NCBI RefSeq assembly: GCF_000203815.1
Contig: NW_004457624.1
Location: forward strand, 2,930,354 to 2,994,353
Length of the DNA: 64,000 nucleotides
Direction: 5' to 3'
Source: Cavenderia fasciculata
Lineage: Eukaryota > Evosea > Eumycetozoa > Acytosteliales > Cavenderiaceae
The notes beneath the pieces were generated by a model that was not told where the DNA came from, searched no databases, and saw nothing but the letters and a program-made list of their open reading frames with translations. Made by a program: the position numbers and the translations under genes. Every line of letters begins with the position of its first letter. The stretch's first letter is position 1. Positions 22,947 through 31,873 of this stretch are shown piece by piece.

Positions 22947-23247
22947 CTCTACTGCTGCTGTGTTGATGCGATAGCGATTGTTGTTGCTGCTGTTGTTGTT
23001 TAATTAAAAGTTGTTGAACAGCCAGATAGAGCTTCTTTGCAGGTGCTACGACTATGCCACATTTACTAAAATCAGCCTCTGTAAACACTGCGATACTTTC
23101 TCCATCTACATCATTATCAAGAAGCATCTGGGCATATTCTTCTCTTACTTGAACTTCTTTTGTAGCCCATTCTTTTACTTGTTTTGCTGACCATCGTTTG
23201 AAATCGCTTTGTGATGCAATTTCTGTTATTGTCTTGGCATTATACAT
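22947..23247 (-). CDS. SAM-domain exon with glutamine tail
   Basis: Starts at an ATG and encodes about 100 residues, ending at a GTAAGT donor at 22946. The first 85 residues have the SAM (sterile alpha motif) pattern WSAKQVKEWATKE, then YAQMLLDNDVDGESI, then LYLAVQQLL. A poly-Q and SHQHSSS tail follows. SAM domains mediate homo- and hetero-oligomerisation. The exon lies directly upstream, on the same strand, of the SAM/NTPase/nuclease gene and can be spliced to it in phase. It is most simply the first exon of that gene, giving it two SAM domains and about 800 residues. A separate small gene is the alternative. Confidence 0.6.
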
Positions 23248-23563
23248 GTTATGATTAAAAGAGATGCCGTGAGATAATAGAAAACATGATGTTGTTGTGA
23301 TGGATACTTTGTCTTATGTGAACAAAGATTAGTACTACTAAAGAGGGTAGTCTTCTATTATAGATAGAGGTCCTATATATTCAGCTCAACTTTGAACGAT
23401 AACAGCAATTTATATTTAATATACCAACATTCTATGATGACAATAACATTCAACCTATTACATACAACATTGATAATCAATGTTTTGTCTATTGTAATTG
23501 CTAGAACCACTCTCACTAAAGCATTCTCGTTTATCATCCAATCCATGTTATATTTCAACTTTG
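23248..23563. other. Upstream region of the SAM exon, no gene seen
   Basis: AT-rich spacer between the SAM exon and the right inverted repeat. It probably holds the promoter of the Crinkler-like gene. No distinct motif beyond A/T runs. Confidence 0.4.
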
Positions 23564-23899
23564 TATGTCTATTCATACAACCAAATCCATATCGTAAGAA
23601 TTGGTAAACTGGTTACACTCTGTGTTGATTCACCTCCAACCTTGACAATGCAAACTACAGCTTCAGAAGTATATACTGATGTTTTTATTCCTGAAAGATT
23701 TAGACCTCCCAATATTCAAATAGTCACAGTGTCAACATACCAAAAACAATCTCCAACTTTATTTATTCATCCATGTAGAATCTGTTGTATGTTAGATGGA
23801 CAATTGATAATCCAAAATAGTGATGGAAGTGGAATACCTTGTGATGCCAACCAATCTTTTTCCATTGATCCATTTTCTATGAGCTATGTTTGCATATAA
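23564..23899 (+). pseudogene. Headless C-terminal copy of the fibre-like gene
   Basis: The inner half of the right inverted repeat encodes the last ~110 residues of the fibre-like protein, ending at the same stop (SYVCI). Differences from the left copy include a short deletion within the run before SEVYTD and several substitutions, but the frame is kept. No matching N-terminal repeats precede it, so it cannot make a fibre unless recombination or splicing supplies a head. Confidence 0.75.
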
Positions 23900-24187
23900 T
23901 TTCAATCCAATTATGGTTAAAATTATGAATTTATAATCCAAAATCTAAAATCAAACCAATATTTTTCTATTTTTCTAAAATAATCTTAACTTTTTTAACC
24001 TTTATAATTCTATCCAAAATATTAAAAGTTAATAATTAATTCTCAAAAATAATAAAATACAATAAAAATATATATTTCTAAAAATAAATTAACTATTTTA
24101 ACTTATTTAATATATAATGAGCCCTGCAAGGGCGAATGCTTGTAAACTTTTTTGGGACGCCAGCGATCCAACGCCCGACCCACACAC
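23564..24187. repeat. Right terminal inverted repeat (about 624 bp)
   Basis: Inverted copy of 11315-11945 ending GACCCACACAC at 24187, directly followed by the target duplication AAATGC. The inner limit lies at TATGT (23564-23568); further inward the two ends are unrelated. Confidence 0.9.
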
Positions 24188-24193
24188 AAATGC
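24188..24193. other. Right target-site duplication AAATGC
   Basis: Exact copy of 11309-11314, in frame in the host gene (Lys-Cys). Confidence 0.9.
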
Positions 24194-24937
24194 GCCAAAG
24201 AATTCCACATTAGGTTACACTGTATAGATAGAATATCTTTTCTTTCTGGCCGAATCGTAGGGACGGGGAAGCTCGAGAGATTCCCCCAACATTCAATATT
24301 CCCAGCCAACCACAGTGTAATGACCGAGGTAGCCCAACGCTGCATTCTACCCCTCTATGGAGACAAGATTTGGAAACGTCAGATCTCTCTCTATGTGTCC
24401 TACCCATCATTGCGTCGATGTTGCCAGGATCTCTACTTTTTAAATGAACTCGATCACATCAAAATCAGCGTTCCCTTTGAACAAGATCCACTATTTGGGA
24501 TTTGTCAAGAACAACACCGTAGAATTTCATTAGAGCAAGCAATCAATAATACTTCTACAAAGGTTAAACAAAGACATGATGGACAAGAAGAGGATTCAGA
24601 GGAAGAGGAAGAGGAAGAAGAAAATGATGATCAAGAAGAAGAGTATGACGACAAAGAGGAGGAGGAACAATATTATAAAGAAAACAAACAATACACCAAA
24701 AAAAGATCTCCTACTCCTCCATCTCCACCTATGCAAAAGGTTTTGAGTAAAATGCAACCCAAAGTTATAAAAACCACCAATATAATTCCACCTCCTTCTT
24801 CTTCTTCTCCTTCTTCTTCATTTCCTACTCCTCCTTCACTTCCTCTTCCAGTATCTAAAAAACCTGAACCAGATCTGGCACATCTAGATGCAACACAAAT
24901 TTCCCAATTGTTCCAACAATTTGAATCAAATTTTTGA
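24194..24937 (+). pseudogene. Host paralogue-family gene, 3' part
   Basis: Continues the gene interrupted at 11314. It starts AKEFHIRLH, matching IKIFSIELH in the paralogue at 25223-26790. The conserved block follows with ISFLSGRIVGTG, HSIFPANHSVM and DPLFGICQE. Then come an acidic EEEDDQEEE stretch and a proline/serine-rich tail ending at 24937. The frame is fully open, so the insertion is the only visible lesion. The family has no recognised domain. All members pair a conserved roughly 170-residue cysteine-containing block with a low-complexity acidic and Q/P/S-rich tail. Confidence 0.85.
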
Positions 24938-24984
24938 AAAGGTTTGATTCCATCATCAATTCCCAACAACAACAACAATTACCA

Positions 24985-25165
24985 ACACAGCCAAATTAGA
25001 TTAAAAATAAAAATAGTTTTTTTAAATAAACTATAGTTTTTATTTATTTAGTTGCTAGTTTCAAAAGCAATCCAATTAAAAGAGATTTCTTCCAATTGAC
25101 CATTATCTCAACTTCAAAATGAGAATTGTGAAACCATCATCTGTAATAATAATAATATCTATTTT
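24985..25165 (-). pseudogene. Fragment of a discoidin-like gene (3' end)
   Basis: Matches the last ~45 codons and 3' flank of the discoidin-like gene at 30572-31318 (30488-30670), for example the EEISFNWIAFE stretch. It has a TGA where the intact gene has a tryptophan codon and a small frame change. It is a leftover of a duplicated gene. Confidence 0.75.
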
Positions 25166-25222
25166 CATTTTCTTGTCTACATTGTGTGAAACTTTATACA
25201 TCCTTTGACATCTACATTTTTA

Positions 25223-26790
25223 TTAATAATAATGATGTTTTGGTAAATTATCTTTTGGAATGTTTTTGTCAACAAAAGGATGTTGTTGGTGTTGTGATTG
25301 CTGAATAAAATGTGGGCTAGGTTTGTTGTTGAAATTTTGTTGATTACTTTGTGGCAGTAAAGGTATCGATTGTTGATGAGAGTAATGGGGTGCATCTGAT
25401 GTAGGGATTGATGGTGGTGGTGGTGGTGGTGGATAACTATGGTGATTGTATGGTGGGTATCGTGGAGGAAGGGGGTTTACCGGTATGGAACTTGGTGGAG
25501 GAAGTGTTGGTTGAGAATATGGCATTTGATTTGATTGGTGATTAGGGTTGGCTTGTGGTCGCTGTTGATCAGGTAATTGGTTTGATTGGTGATTAGAGTT
25601 GATTTGAGGTCGTTGTTGATGATCTGTGAGTCTTTGTTGATCTGGCAATTGATTTGGTTGGTGGTTAGGGTTGATTTGTAGTCGTTGATGGTCTGACATT
25701 TGTTGGTTGATTTGGAGTCGTTGTTGTTCTGATATTTGTTGGGTGATTTGTTGGGTGATTTGGCTTTGCAGTGCAATAAATTGTTGTTGGAAAAATTGCA
25801 TCATCGAACTGCTTTCCATAAGTTGTTGATTTACAGTTGGTGTTGTTGTTGTTTCTATTGTTGGATCTGGATCTTTGGTCTTGCTGTCTGCAAGTTTAGG
25901 TGAGCTTGTTTTTAATAGTTTGGATGGTCGTTTTTTCTTTTTCGTTTCTTCTTGTTGGTCCTCTTGTTCTTCCTCGTCATCATCATCATCATCATCATCA
26001 TCGTCCTCGCTATTTTCTTCGTCTTGGTCATCTTCATCATCTTGTGTTTTGGTGGGAATGGGGAAATCGTTGTGGATGGCTTTAAAGAGTGGTGTATCTG
26101 GCTCGCGCTCGCGGCAGATTCCGTAGAGCGGATCGTCCTTTGAAAGATCGGCAAGAGATATGTGGCGCTTTTCCTTGAGGTAGTTGAGGTCTTGGCAGGT
26201 TCGTCGGAATGTGGGATAACATACATAGAGAGAGACTGATCTTTTCCAACAACGGTCGCCATGCATTGACAATATACAGCGACGGGCGCACTCGACCATC
26301 ACACTAGGGTAGGCCGGGAATATAGATTGATCGGGAGACTGAAACTTACCAGTACACACAATATGGCCTGACAGAAAGGGAAGGTCATCCAACACGTGCA
26401 GCTCTATCGAGAATATCTTGATACATTTCTCTAGGTACGTCTCGACGCCACGTACCTTGGGACGCTTGATCAAGTGATCTGCGAGCATCACTAGTAAAGA
26501 TTCATTGACAATGAGATGATATATATTCTTGATTTTAATACATTTGCCAAAATCTGATACTGCTATCGTTGATGTCCCTATATTTAATAAAAGAATGAAG
26601 AAGAAGAAGAAGAAGATAAACAATATTAGTCATTGATCAAGCTGTGTGTGTGTATAAATATTTGAGTAAACCAACCCGATGACTTTACTTCCACGACATC
26701 AAATCCCTTTGGAGGTGTTGATTGTCTCATATTGCGTTCATTTACTATTTTTTGTATTGTAAGTGTTTTTAAACTATTTTTTTGTTGCAT
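25223..26790 (-). CDS. Unknown dictyostelid family protein, paralogue of the split gene (489 aa)
   Basis: Two exons, 26676-26790 and 25223-26577, give 489 residues in phase. Exon 1 holds PPKGFDVVEV. Exon 2 has the conserved block: FGKCIKIKNIYHLIVNES, then SIELHVLDDLPFLSGHIVCTG, QSIFPAYPSVMVECARRCIL and DPLYGICRER. The second half is an acidic DEEDDD run followed by a glutamine/asparagine and then proline-rich tail. No signal peptide or membrane segment in this exon model. The conserved Cys, His and Arg positions hint at a folded, perhaps metal- or nucleic-acid-binding, domain, but I recognise no family. The tail suggests regulated assembly or unstructured interactions. Confidence 0.72.
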
Positions 26791-26841
26791 CGTTTTAACG
26801 TTTCTATAATATTGTTGATTAATGTCCAATATTATGAACAA

Positions 26842-27167
26842 ATAAGTCTATAATAAAATAATAAAACTAAAAAAACAATCTGTATGTACTTGAAAACATC
26901 TCAATGATAGATTGTTGTTGATCACGAACTAGTCGAGGGCAAATTGAAAAAATTTTGGGGCGATATATATCGCCTCAGAACATTGGGCTCAAAAAAATAT
27001 ATGTTCGAAATCGAGCCAGGGTTACCTGAAGATACTCAAGATCACAAATGATTGTTTGTGTTGATCAAAATAGAATTATAATTTATTGGTATTTAAATTA
27101 ATTGTTTACAATTTCAGAGATGAATGAACAAATATTAAGATCACGAGGACAAACAATGCGCTGTTTG
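26842..27167. other. Spacer with 16-bp palindrome
   Basis: Intergenic region with a perfect palindrome GGCGATATATATCGCC at 26959-26974. The half-site TATATATCGCCCC recurs at about 28641. No gene seen. Confidence 0.5.
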
Positions 27168-28374
27168 TCACCAAGTCATTGGCATTTGGCTGAATTGATT
27201 ATATTGATGTTGGTCAGCATGTTGTTGTTGTTGTTGTTGAGGTTGTTGTTGAGGTTGTAGATTAAATTGGTGGAGTTGTTGTTGATTAATTTGAAGTTGG
27301 TGATTCAGATTAGTTGTGAGTTGGGCAATTTGTTGTTGCATTTGAAGGAATTGTTGTTGCATTTGAAGGAGTGGATTATTTTCATTCTTGGGTTGAGGTT
27401 TTTCCTTTTCCTCCTCTTCGTCCTCCTCCTCCTCTTCTTCTTCATCTTCCTCTTCCTCTTCCTCCTCCTCCTCCTCCTCCTCCTCTTCACCCTCTTGACC
27501 CGAATTCATTTGGTTTGCCATGGCTCTGGCTATGTCAATGTCACTCCTTCTTTCGTGGCAAATGCCCGAAAGAGGATCATCAATTGCATCTGAATGTTCG
27601 GGTGTTGGCAGCTGGCATCTCTTCATTAAATAGGATACATCGAGGCAAACCCTCCCCATTTCAGGGTAAGAGACATACATTGGGATAGATCTTCGAAGGC
27701 AACGTTCTGGATGGAGGGATAGGATGCATCGACGAACGCATTCAGCCATGACGCGTGGATAGGCGGGGAAGATTGATTGGTTGGGGTCTCTGAAAATGCC
27801 ACAGCATATGATCTTGCCTCTTAAAAAGGGATGGCCGTCCAACAGGTGCAGCTCGATCGAGAACTTCTTGATACACTCTGAGAGGTAAGTGTGATATGGA
27901 CCTAGGTAGGAGGAGCCCTTTTTCATGGAAGCCAGGTGGTCTGCTAATAACCCGAGCCAGTACTCGTTGACAATGAGATAATATTGGGAACCGATTTTAG
28001 CACATTTGCCCACATCCGATTTACTAAGGTGATCTATTTATAAAATAAAAATAATATTATCAGAGTCGAGAGAGATACAAAAACATTGTAAGTAAAAAAA
28101 ACGTTTGATTTGATTGTGTCGAAATTTGGTATTATCATATTTAAATATAAAAGTAATTACTTTTTTTTTTTGTAAAACATTCCATCATGTCGAAACCTTT
28201 TGGAACTTCACGAGAGGATGCAGATGTTTCTGATGTTGGAGATACCTTTTTCTCCTTTTTAATTGGTATGTCAGCAGCTACCATCTTTTTGGGTTGTGTT
28301 GAAAGTACTCTTAATCTCTGGTTCCTTTCTTTAATAATAGCAGCTGATTTTTTAGTTTTTAATATATTTGTCAT
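27168..28374 (-). CDS. Unknown dictyostelid family protein, second paralogue (353 aa)
   Basis: Two exons, 28179-28374 and 27168-28033, joined in phase. Exon 1 contains VPKGFDMMEC. Exon 2 begins the shared block with GKCAKIGSQYYLIVNEYW, then SIELHLLDGHPFLRGKIICCG and QSIFPAYPRVMAECVRR. The acidic run is nearly pure glutamate, encoded by GAG/GAA with many GAG codons, and is followed by methionine/glutamine-rich repeats (LQMQQQ). It is the neighbour and same-strand copy of the 25223-26790 gene, so they arose by tandem duplication. Function unknown. Confidence 0.72.
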
Positions 28375-28869
28375 TGATATATATATTTATACAAACGTTC
28401 TAATACTATCTCTCTCTCTTTTCTATTTTTTGTAACATCTCTCCTCTTTGACCCAAGGTGGCAAGGTACAATAGGAGAGAAAGAAACTAAAAAAAAAAAA
28501 AAATTACAAAAGCTAAAATGTATTGTTGGTTGATTTAATCATGCCCGAGCAATCACCAGTCTATTAATGAGGGTAGAGGGGGGCACAATGAACCAATATA
28601 ATAAAGAGTCTATGCACAGAATGATTTGGCCCATGATAAATATATATCGCCCCAAGAAAAAACTGTTTTTGTGGATGGCCATCATCAAAAGGCACCCCTT
28701 TGAGCTCCTTCAGCCCCCTGTTCACAGCCTTCAACTTTTGACAATGGCCTCTCAAACCATGAAGATCTCGACAGAGTTTATTTTTTAAAAAAAAACAATA
28801 AAAATTTGGCGGCAAGACCAAGGTAGCACTTGTGATAAAATGAATATTTATATTTTATTTTATTTTTTC
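28375..28869. other. Spacer, no gene seen
   Basis: Begins with the presumed promoter of the upstream paralogue. The stretch 28560-28790 is of mixed composition and may be decayed coding DNA, but no family could be recognised. Confidence 0.4.
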
Positions 28870-29270
28870 AACGAGATTAATTCCAAGTGATAAGATTAGT
28901 AGAAGTGATTGATTGGACAAGGTTATTAATAGAGAGTGATTGGTATTCAGCGGTATAGGTATAGGCGGTACTTGGAATGCCATCAACATATACACTGGAT
29001 ACAGGTTCAGAGACACCAAAAATGACGACAGTAGAGATGGTGGCATTGCTAACACAGGATCCTGCAAAAGAGACGGATGATTCAAATGCGTATTGTCCAA
29101 GAGTAGAGTCATAATAGGCTTGAAGATCAATGACAGTGTATTGACCATTGGTAGATATGGTGGATTATTTGGATCAAATGAACCAAATGACATCATTTTA
29201 ATGTTCTTGCTATTGCTATCAATCCAAACACCATCAAATGGATTGGTGTTGCCGAGTTGTACCTAGATTC
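28870..29270 (-). pseudogene. Internally deleted GH31 alpha-glucosidase fragment
   Basis: 28870-29145 matches the 3' end of the intact gene (31880-32145). At 29146 the match jumps to the catalytic exon (33178-33310), ending at the stretch for the IDMNE region. About 1 kb of the original gene is missing between the two parts, and nothing upstream is left. It cannot encode an enzyme. Confidence 0.82.
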
Positions 29271-29764
29271 TTTTTCCTTTTAAAGATATCTATAACTACA
29301 ATCTAAACAAAGAGGATTAAGCAAAATCAACAATAATAATAATAATCACCAAGATCTTGATCAAGATCTTACCTTGATAATGGCATCAGTCAATGTCGGA
29401 CACAGTCTTTTGGAAAGATTACTACATCTCAAGGTGTAAATGATAATATATAAAGGAATAGGTTCAAACAGACAAATCTGTGTTGATTAGACTCGAGTAC
29501 CAACAAAAGATGTAATCTTTTTTTAATATAATTAATTAATAATTAATGCTACCATGGATAATTAAACTCTTTCAATAGACTGATCATATGGTTTGGGTCT
29601 AACCCTATACCTTACATTGCTATATAATATATATATAGACTACTACATTTAATAATAATTATAAATCAACTGGTCATGGTATTATTACCAATTAATTTTC
29701 ATTTATTTATCGCACTGCGATATTTTTTTGCATTCACACGATCATTGACTTCTAAACAACAATC
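29271..29764. other. Spacer, no gene seen
   Basis: AT-rich region with a TATATATATAT run at about 29620-29637 and no coding signal. Confidence 0.4.
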
Positions 29765-30429
29765 ATGAACTTAACACAGTCCAGCTCAACTCACTCAGCA
29801 ATAACAACAACATCAACAGAAATTATCACTATCGACGTAACACTGGTAACATTGAGCAAGACACAATCACAATTTGATTATGAAGGTGGCAACTGTACCC
29901 ACGTGAATGGTAAATACATAGACTCTGGTATCAATCTATGGGTATTCGATCCGTACAACCCCGTGTATGGACTGGATGCCTTTCCATTTAACTTTTACAA
30001 CTATCCCAGACACCAGAACAATATGACAAGTTTATTACAGATGTCAACGCGATCTCTCTATAGGGATGCAAGTGGTTGTCATTGTAAAAGAACCATCAAT
30101 GCAAGATGCTCTTGTTCCATCATTTCAATCTCTTGGTTCTCTATTGTTTCAAGAAGCTCAAAAGCATCAAAAATATGGTTGGTCGAAAGGGTGGTAGTGC
30201 AGTTGAATCTTTTGGAGATGATCCATCAAACATTGGAGAGGTCAAAGTTGAAGGTTATTTTACATCATACAATGGCCCAGTCAATGGATCGGTGGTCATA
30301 GAGTACAACGAGTCTGGCCGAGAAATAAAGAGGATGGACATGAACGATCCCAATGGTGATTCTGTGAGGGAGGAGTTGGCAAGGATTACAAAAGAATTAA
30401 AAGAACAAGAGGCAATGCAATCACTTTAA
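29765..30429 (+). pseudogene. Unknown gene with several frameshifts
   Basis: Coding-like content continues over the whole stretch but switches frame about three times. The first part (from the ATG at 29765) includes INLWVFDPYNPVYGLD. A middle part has QVVVIVKEPSMQDALVPSF. The last part has GYFTSYNGPVNGSVVIEYN and a helical C-terminus ending at 30429. The C-terminal part recalls COA1-like mitochondrial assembly proteins, but weakly. No GT-AG introns were found that would explain the frame changes. Confidence 0.4.
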
Positions 30430-30571
30430 AGCAATAGAACTATAGTAATTCAAAGATATACCTATCGATTACCTTGGGGATAAGTTTACCAACACAACCA
30501 AATTAGATTAAATAAAAATAAAAATAGTATTTTTTTAAATAAACAAAAGTTTTTATTAATTTATTTAATTT

Positions 30572-31318
30572 TTAGTTACTACTTTCAAAAGCAATCCAAT
30601 TAAAAGAAATTTCTTCCATTTGACCATTATCCCAACTTCTAATGAGAATGGTGAAACCTTCATCTGTTATATCATGTGGGATGATACTAAACTTTAGGTC
30701 TTTGGTGTTGCTAAAGTGTAGATTGTGGATACCACAAACTACAATGGGAGGCTTGATAAATCCAGTTGTAAATTTGACTGGGTGTTCATATCTTCTATCG
30801 GCGACAGATCCATCATAGAGTTTTGGGAAATTTCCATCTCTGGTAGAGACCAATCCAACTTCAAAGTTGGTAATGGTGGAACGTGGAATTGGTTTGTATT
30901 CCACCTCGAATCTCATTGCTTTGAATCCAGTAGCTTGTTTGGGGATGATTTGGATGGCCAGAGCTCTGATGGTTGGAGAAAAGGTGATGGTTTTTGGAGT
31001 GTTTCTGTCGGTCAGACCAGTTTGAATACCATTTCCAGAGTTGTAATCCAACCAATTGACACCATCCTTGGTATACTTTATAGCAACTTCAGTGACCCAT
31101 TGATCGGCATCTGGTCTTCCTTGCAACTCGATCTTTGAATACTCGGCAATACCATTTCCTTGATAGGTGGTTTGGACGTACGGATTGGTATCGGCGACAG
31201 TTGGATGCCAACATTTATTGGCATTGATAAATGCTCCGTTTGGAGTAAAACTAGCATTAAATGATGAGGATGCACTCAAAGATAGTGATCCTGTTGAAAC
31301 TCCTTTAGTATATGACAT
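30572..31318 (-). CDS. Discoidin I-like lectin
   Basis: Single-exon 248-aa protein. Residues 1-150 form a discoidin (F5/8 type C) domain with the diagnostic ELQGRPDADQWVTEVAIKY and WLDYNSGNG segments. Residues 155-248 form an H-type lectin domain (VKFTTGFIKPPIVVCGI, then TDEGFTILIRSWD). This two-domain order and length match discoidin I, a galactose/GalNAc-binding lectin made in early dictyostelid development. There is no signal peptide, as in discoidins, which leave the cell by an unconventional route. A decayed copy of its 3' end lies at 24985-25165. Confidence 0.92.
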   Translation of the reverse strand: MSYTKGVSTGSLSLSASSSFNASFTPNGAFINANKCWHPTVADTNPYVQTTYQGNGIAEYSKIELQGRPDADQWVTEVAIKYTKDGVNWLDYNSGNGIQTGLTDRNTPKTITFSPTIRALAIQIIPKQATGFKAMRFEVEYKPIPRSTITNFEVGLVSTRDGNFPKLYDGSVADRRYEHPVKFTTGFIKPPIVVCGIHNLHFSNTKDLKFSIIPHDITDEGFTILIRSWDNGQMEEISFNWIAFESSN

Positions 31319-31873
31319 TGTGTCTTTGATTGATAATTTTAATTAAAACAAATTTTGATAATGATTAAAATGATTTAAAAAACAGACAAGAGAGAGTAAG
31401 TATTTATATCCAAAAACTTTGTAATTTTGGTTTTTATTAGAGATACCTCAGGGTTATAAAGTTGTAGTTTGGTTAAATTAAAAAGTTTGGAGGGGGTTTT
31501 AAAGTTGTAGTTTGGTTACTTAAAAAAGTCATCAAAAGGAGGGGGTGGATGCTATATTATTGGATTAGTTACTAGATATGTCATTGTTAAGTATCTCTAT
31601 GATCAATTCTGTGACAGAGTTTGTTGTAATCTGGCAAATTTGAGTTTAAAAAATCTTTTCCAAGTTACACTTTGATTTTGGGGGGAAAAAATGTAAATTG
31701 GTTAAATCGTCGGGTTAATTATTAAGTTATTTCGGGGTGGCCATTGATTAAAAGAATTGGTTGGATCGTACGATCTACAGTCAAGAGTTTAAGAAAGAAA
31801 GAATCAATGTTCACCGTTTATAAATATGAATCGGTGATTCATCTTGTTTTTTAATTTATTTTATTTATTAACT
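31319..31873. other. Spacer with a short direct repeat
   Basis: Presumed promoter of the discoidin gene. The phrase AAAGTTGTAGTTTGGTTA occurs twice (about 31458 and 31502), and G-rich runs are present. No gene seen. Confidence 0.45.

Larger units (their letters stand above)
11315..24187. mobile_element. Polinton-like/virophage-like integrated virus with Crinkler-type cargo, 12,873 bp
   Basis: Bounded by long inverted repeats beginning GTGTGTGGGT and by a perfect 6-bp target duplication, inserted in a host exon. Minus-strand genes from left: fibre-like, basic core-like, packaging ATPase, unknown beta-rich protein, major capsid, penton. Two plus-strand genes follow at 16515-17734. A spliced minus-strand SAM/NTPase/nuclease-like gene fills 18139-23247. 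The capsid and ATPase set is that of the Polinton, adintovirus, PLV and virophage group. No protein-primed polymerase B, rve integrase, tyrosine recombinase or capsid protease was recognised. Several genes are broken by single stops or frameshifts, so this copy is probably unable to make particles by itself. Confidence 0.88.

Noticed and set aside
17735-23563. Crinkler-like gene as a separate transposon nested in the virus
   Set aside because: No second pair of inverted repeats or duplication was found around it. It stays possible but unsupported.
25875-26143. Plus-strand frames with poly-serine or poly-histidine
   Set aside because: Shadows of the acidic repeat in the minus-strand paralogue gene.
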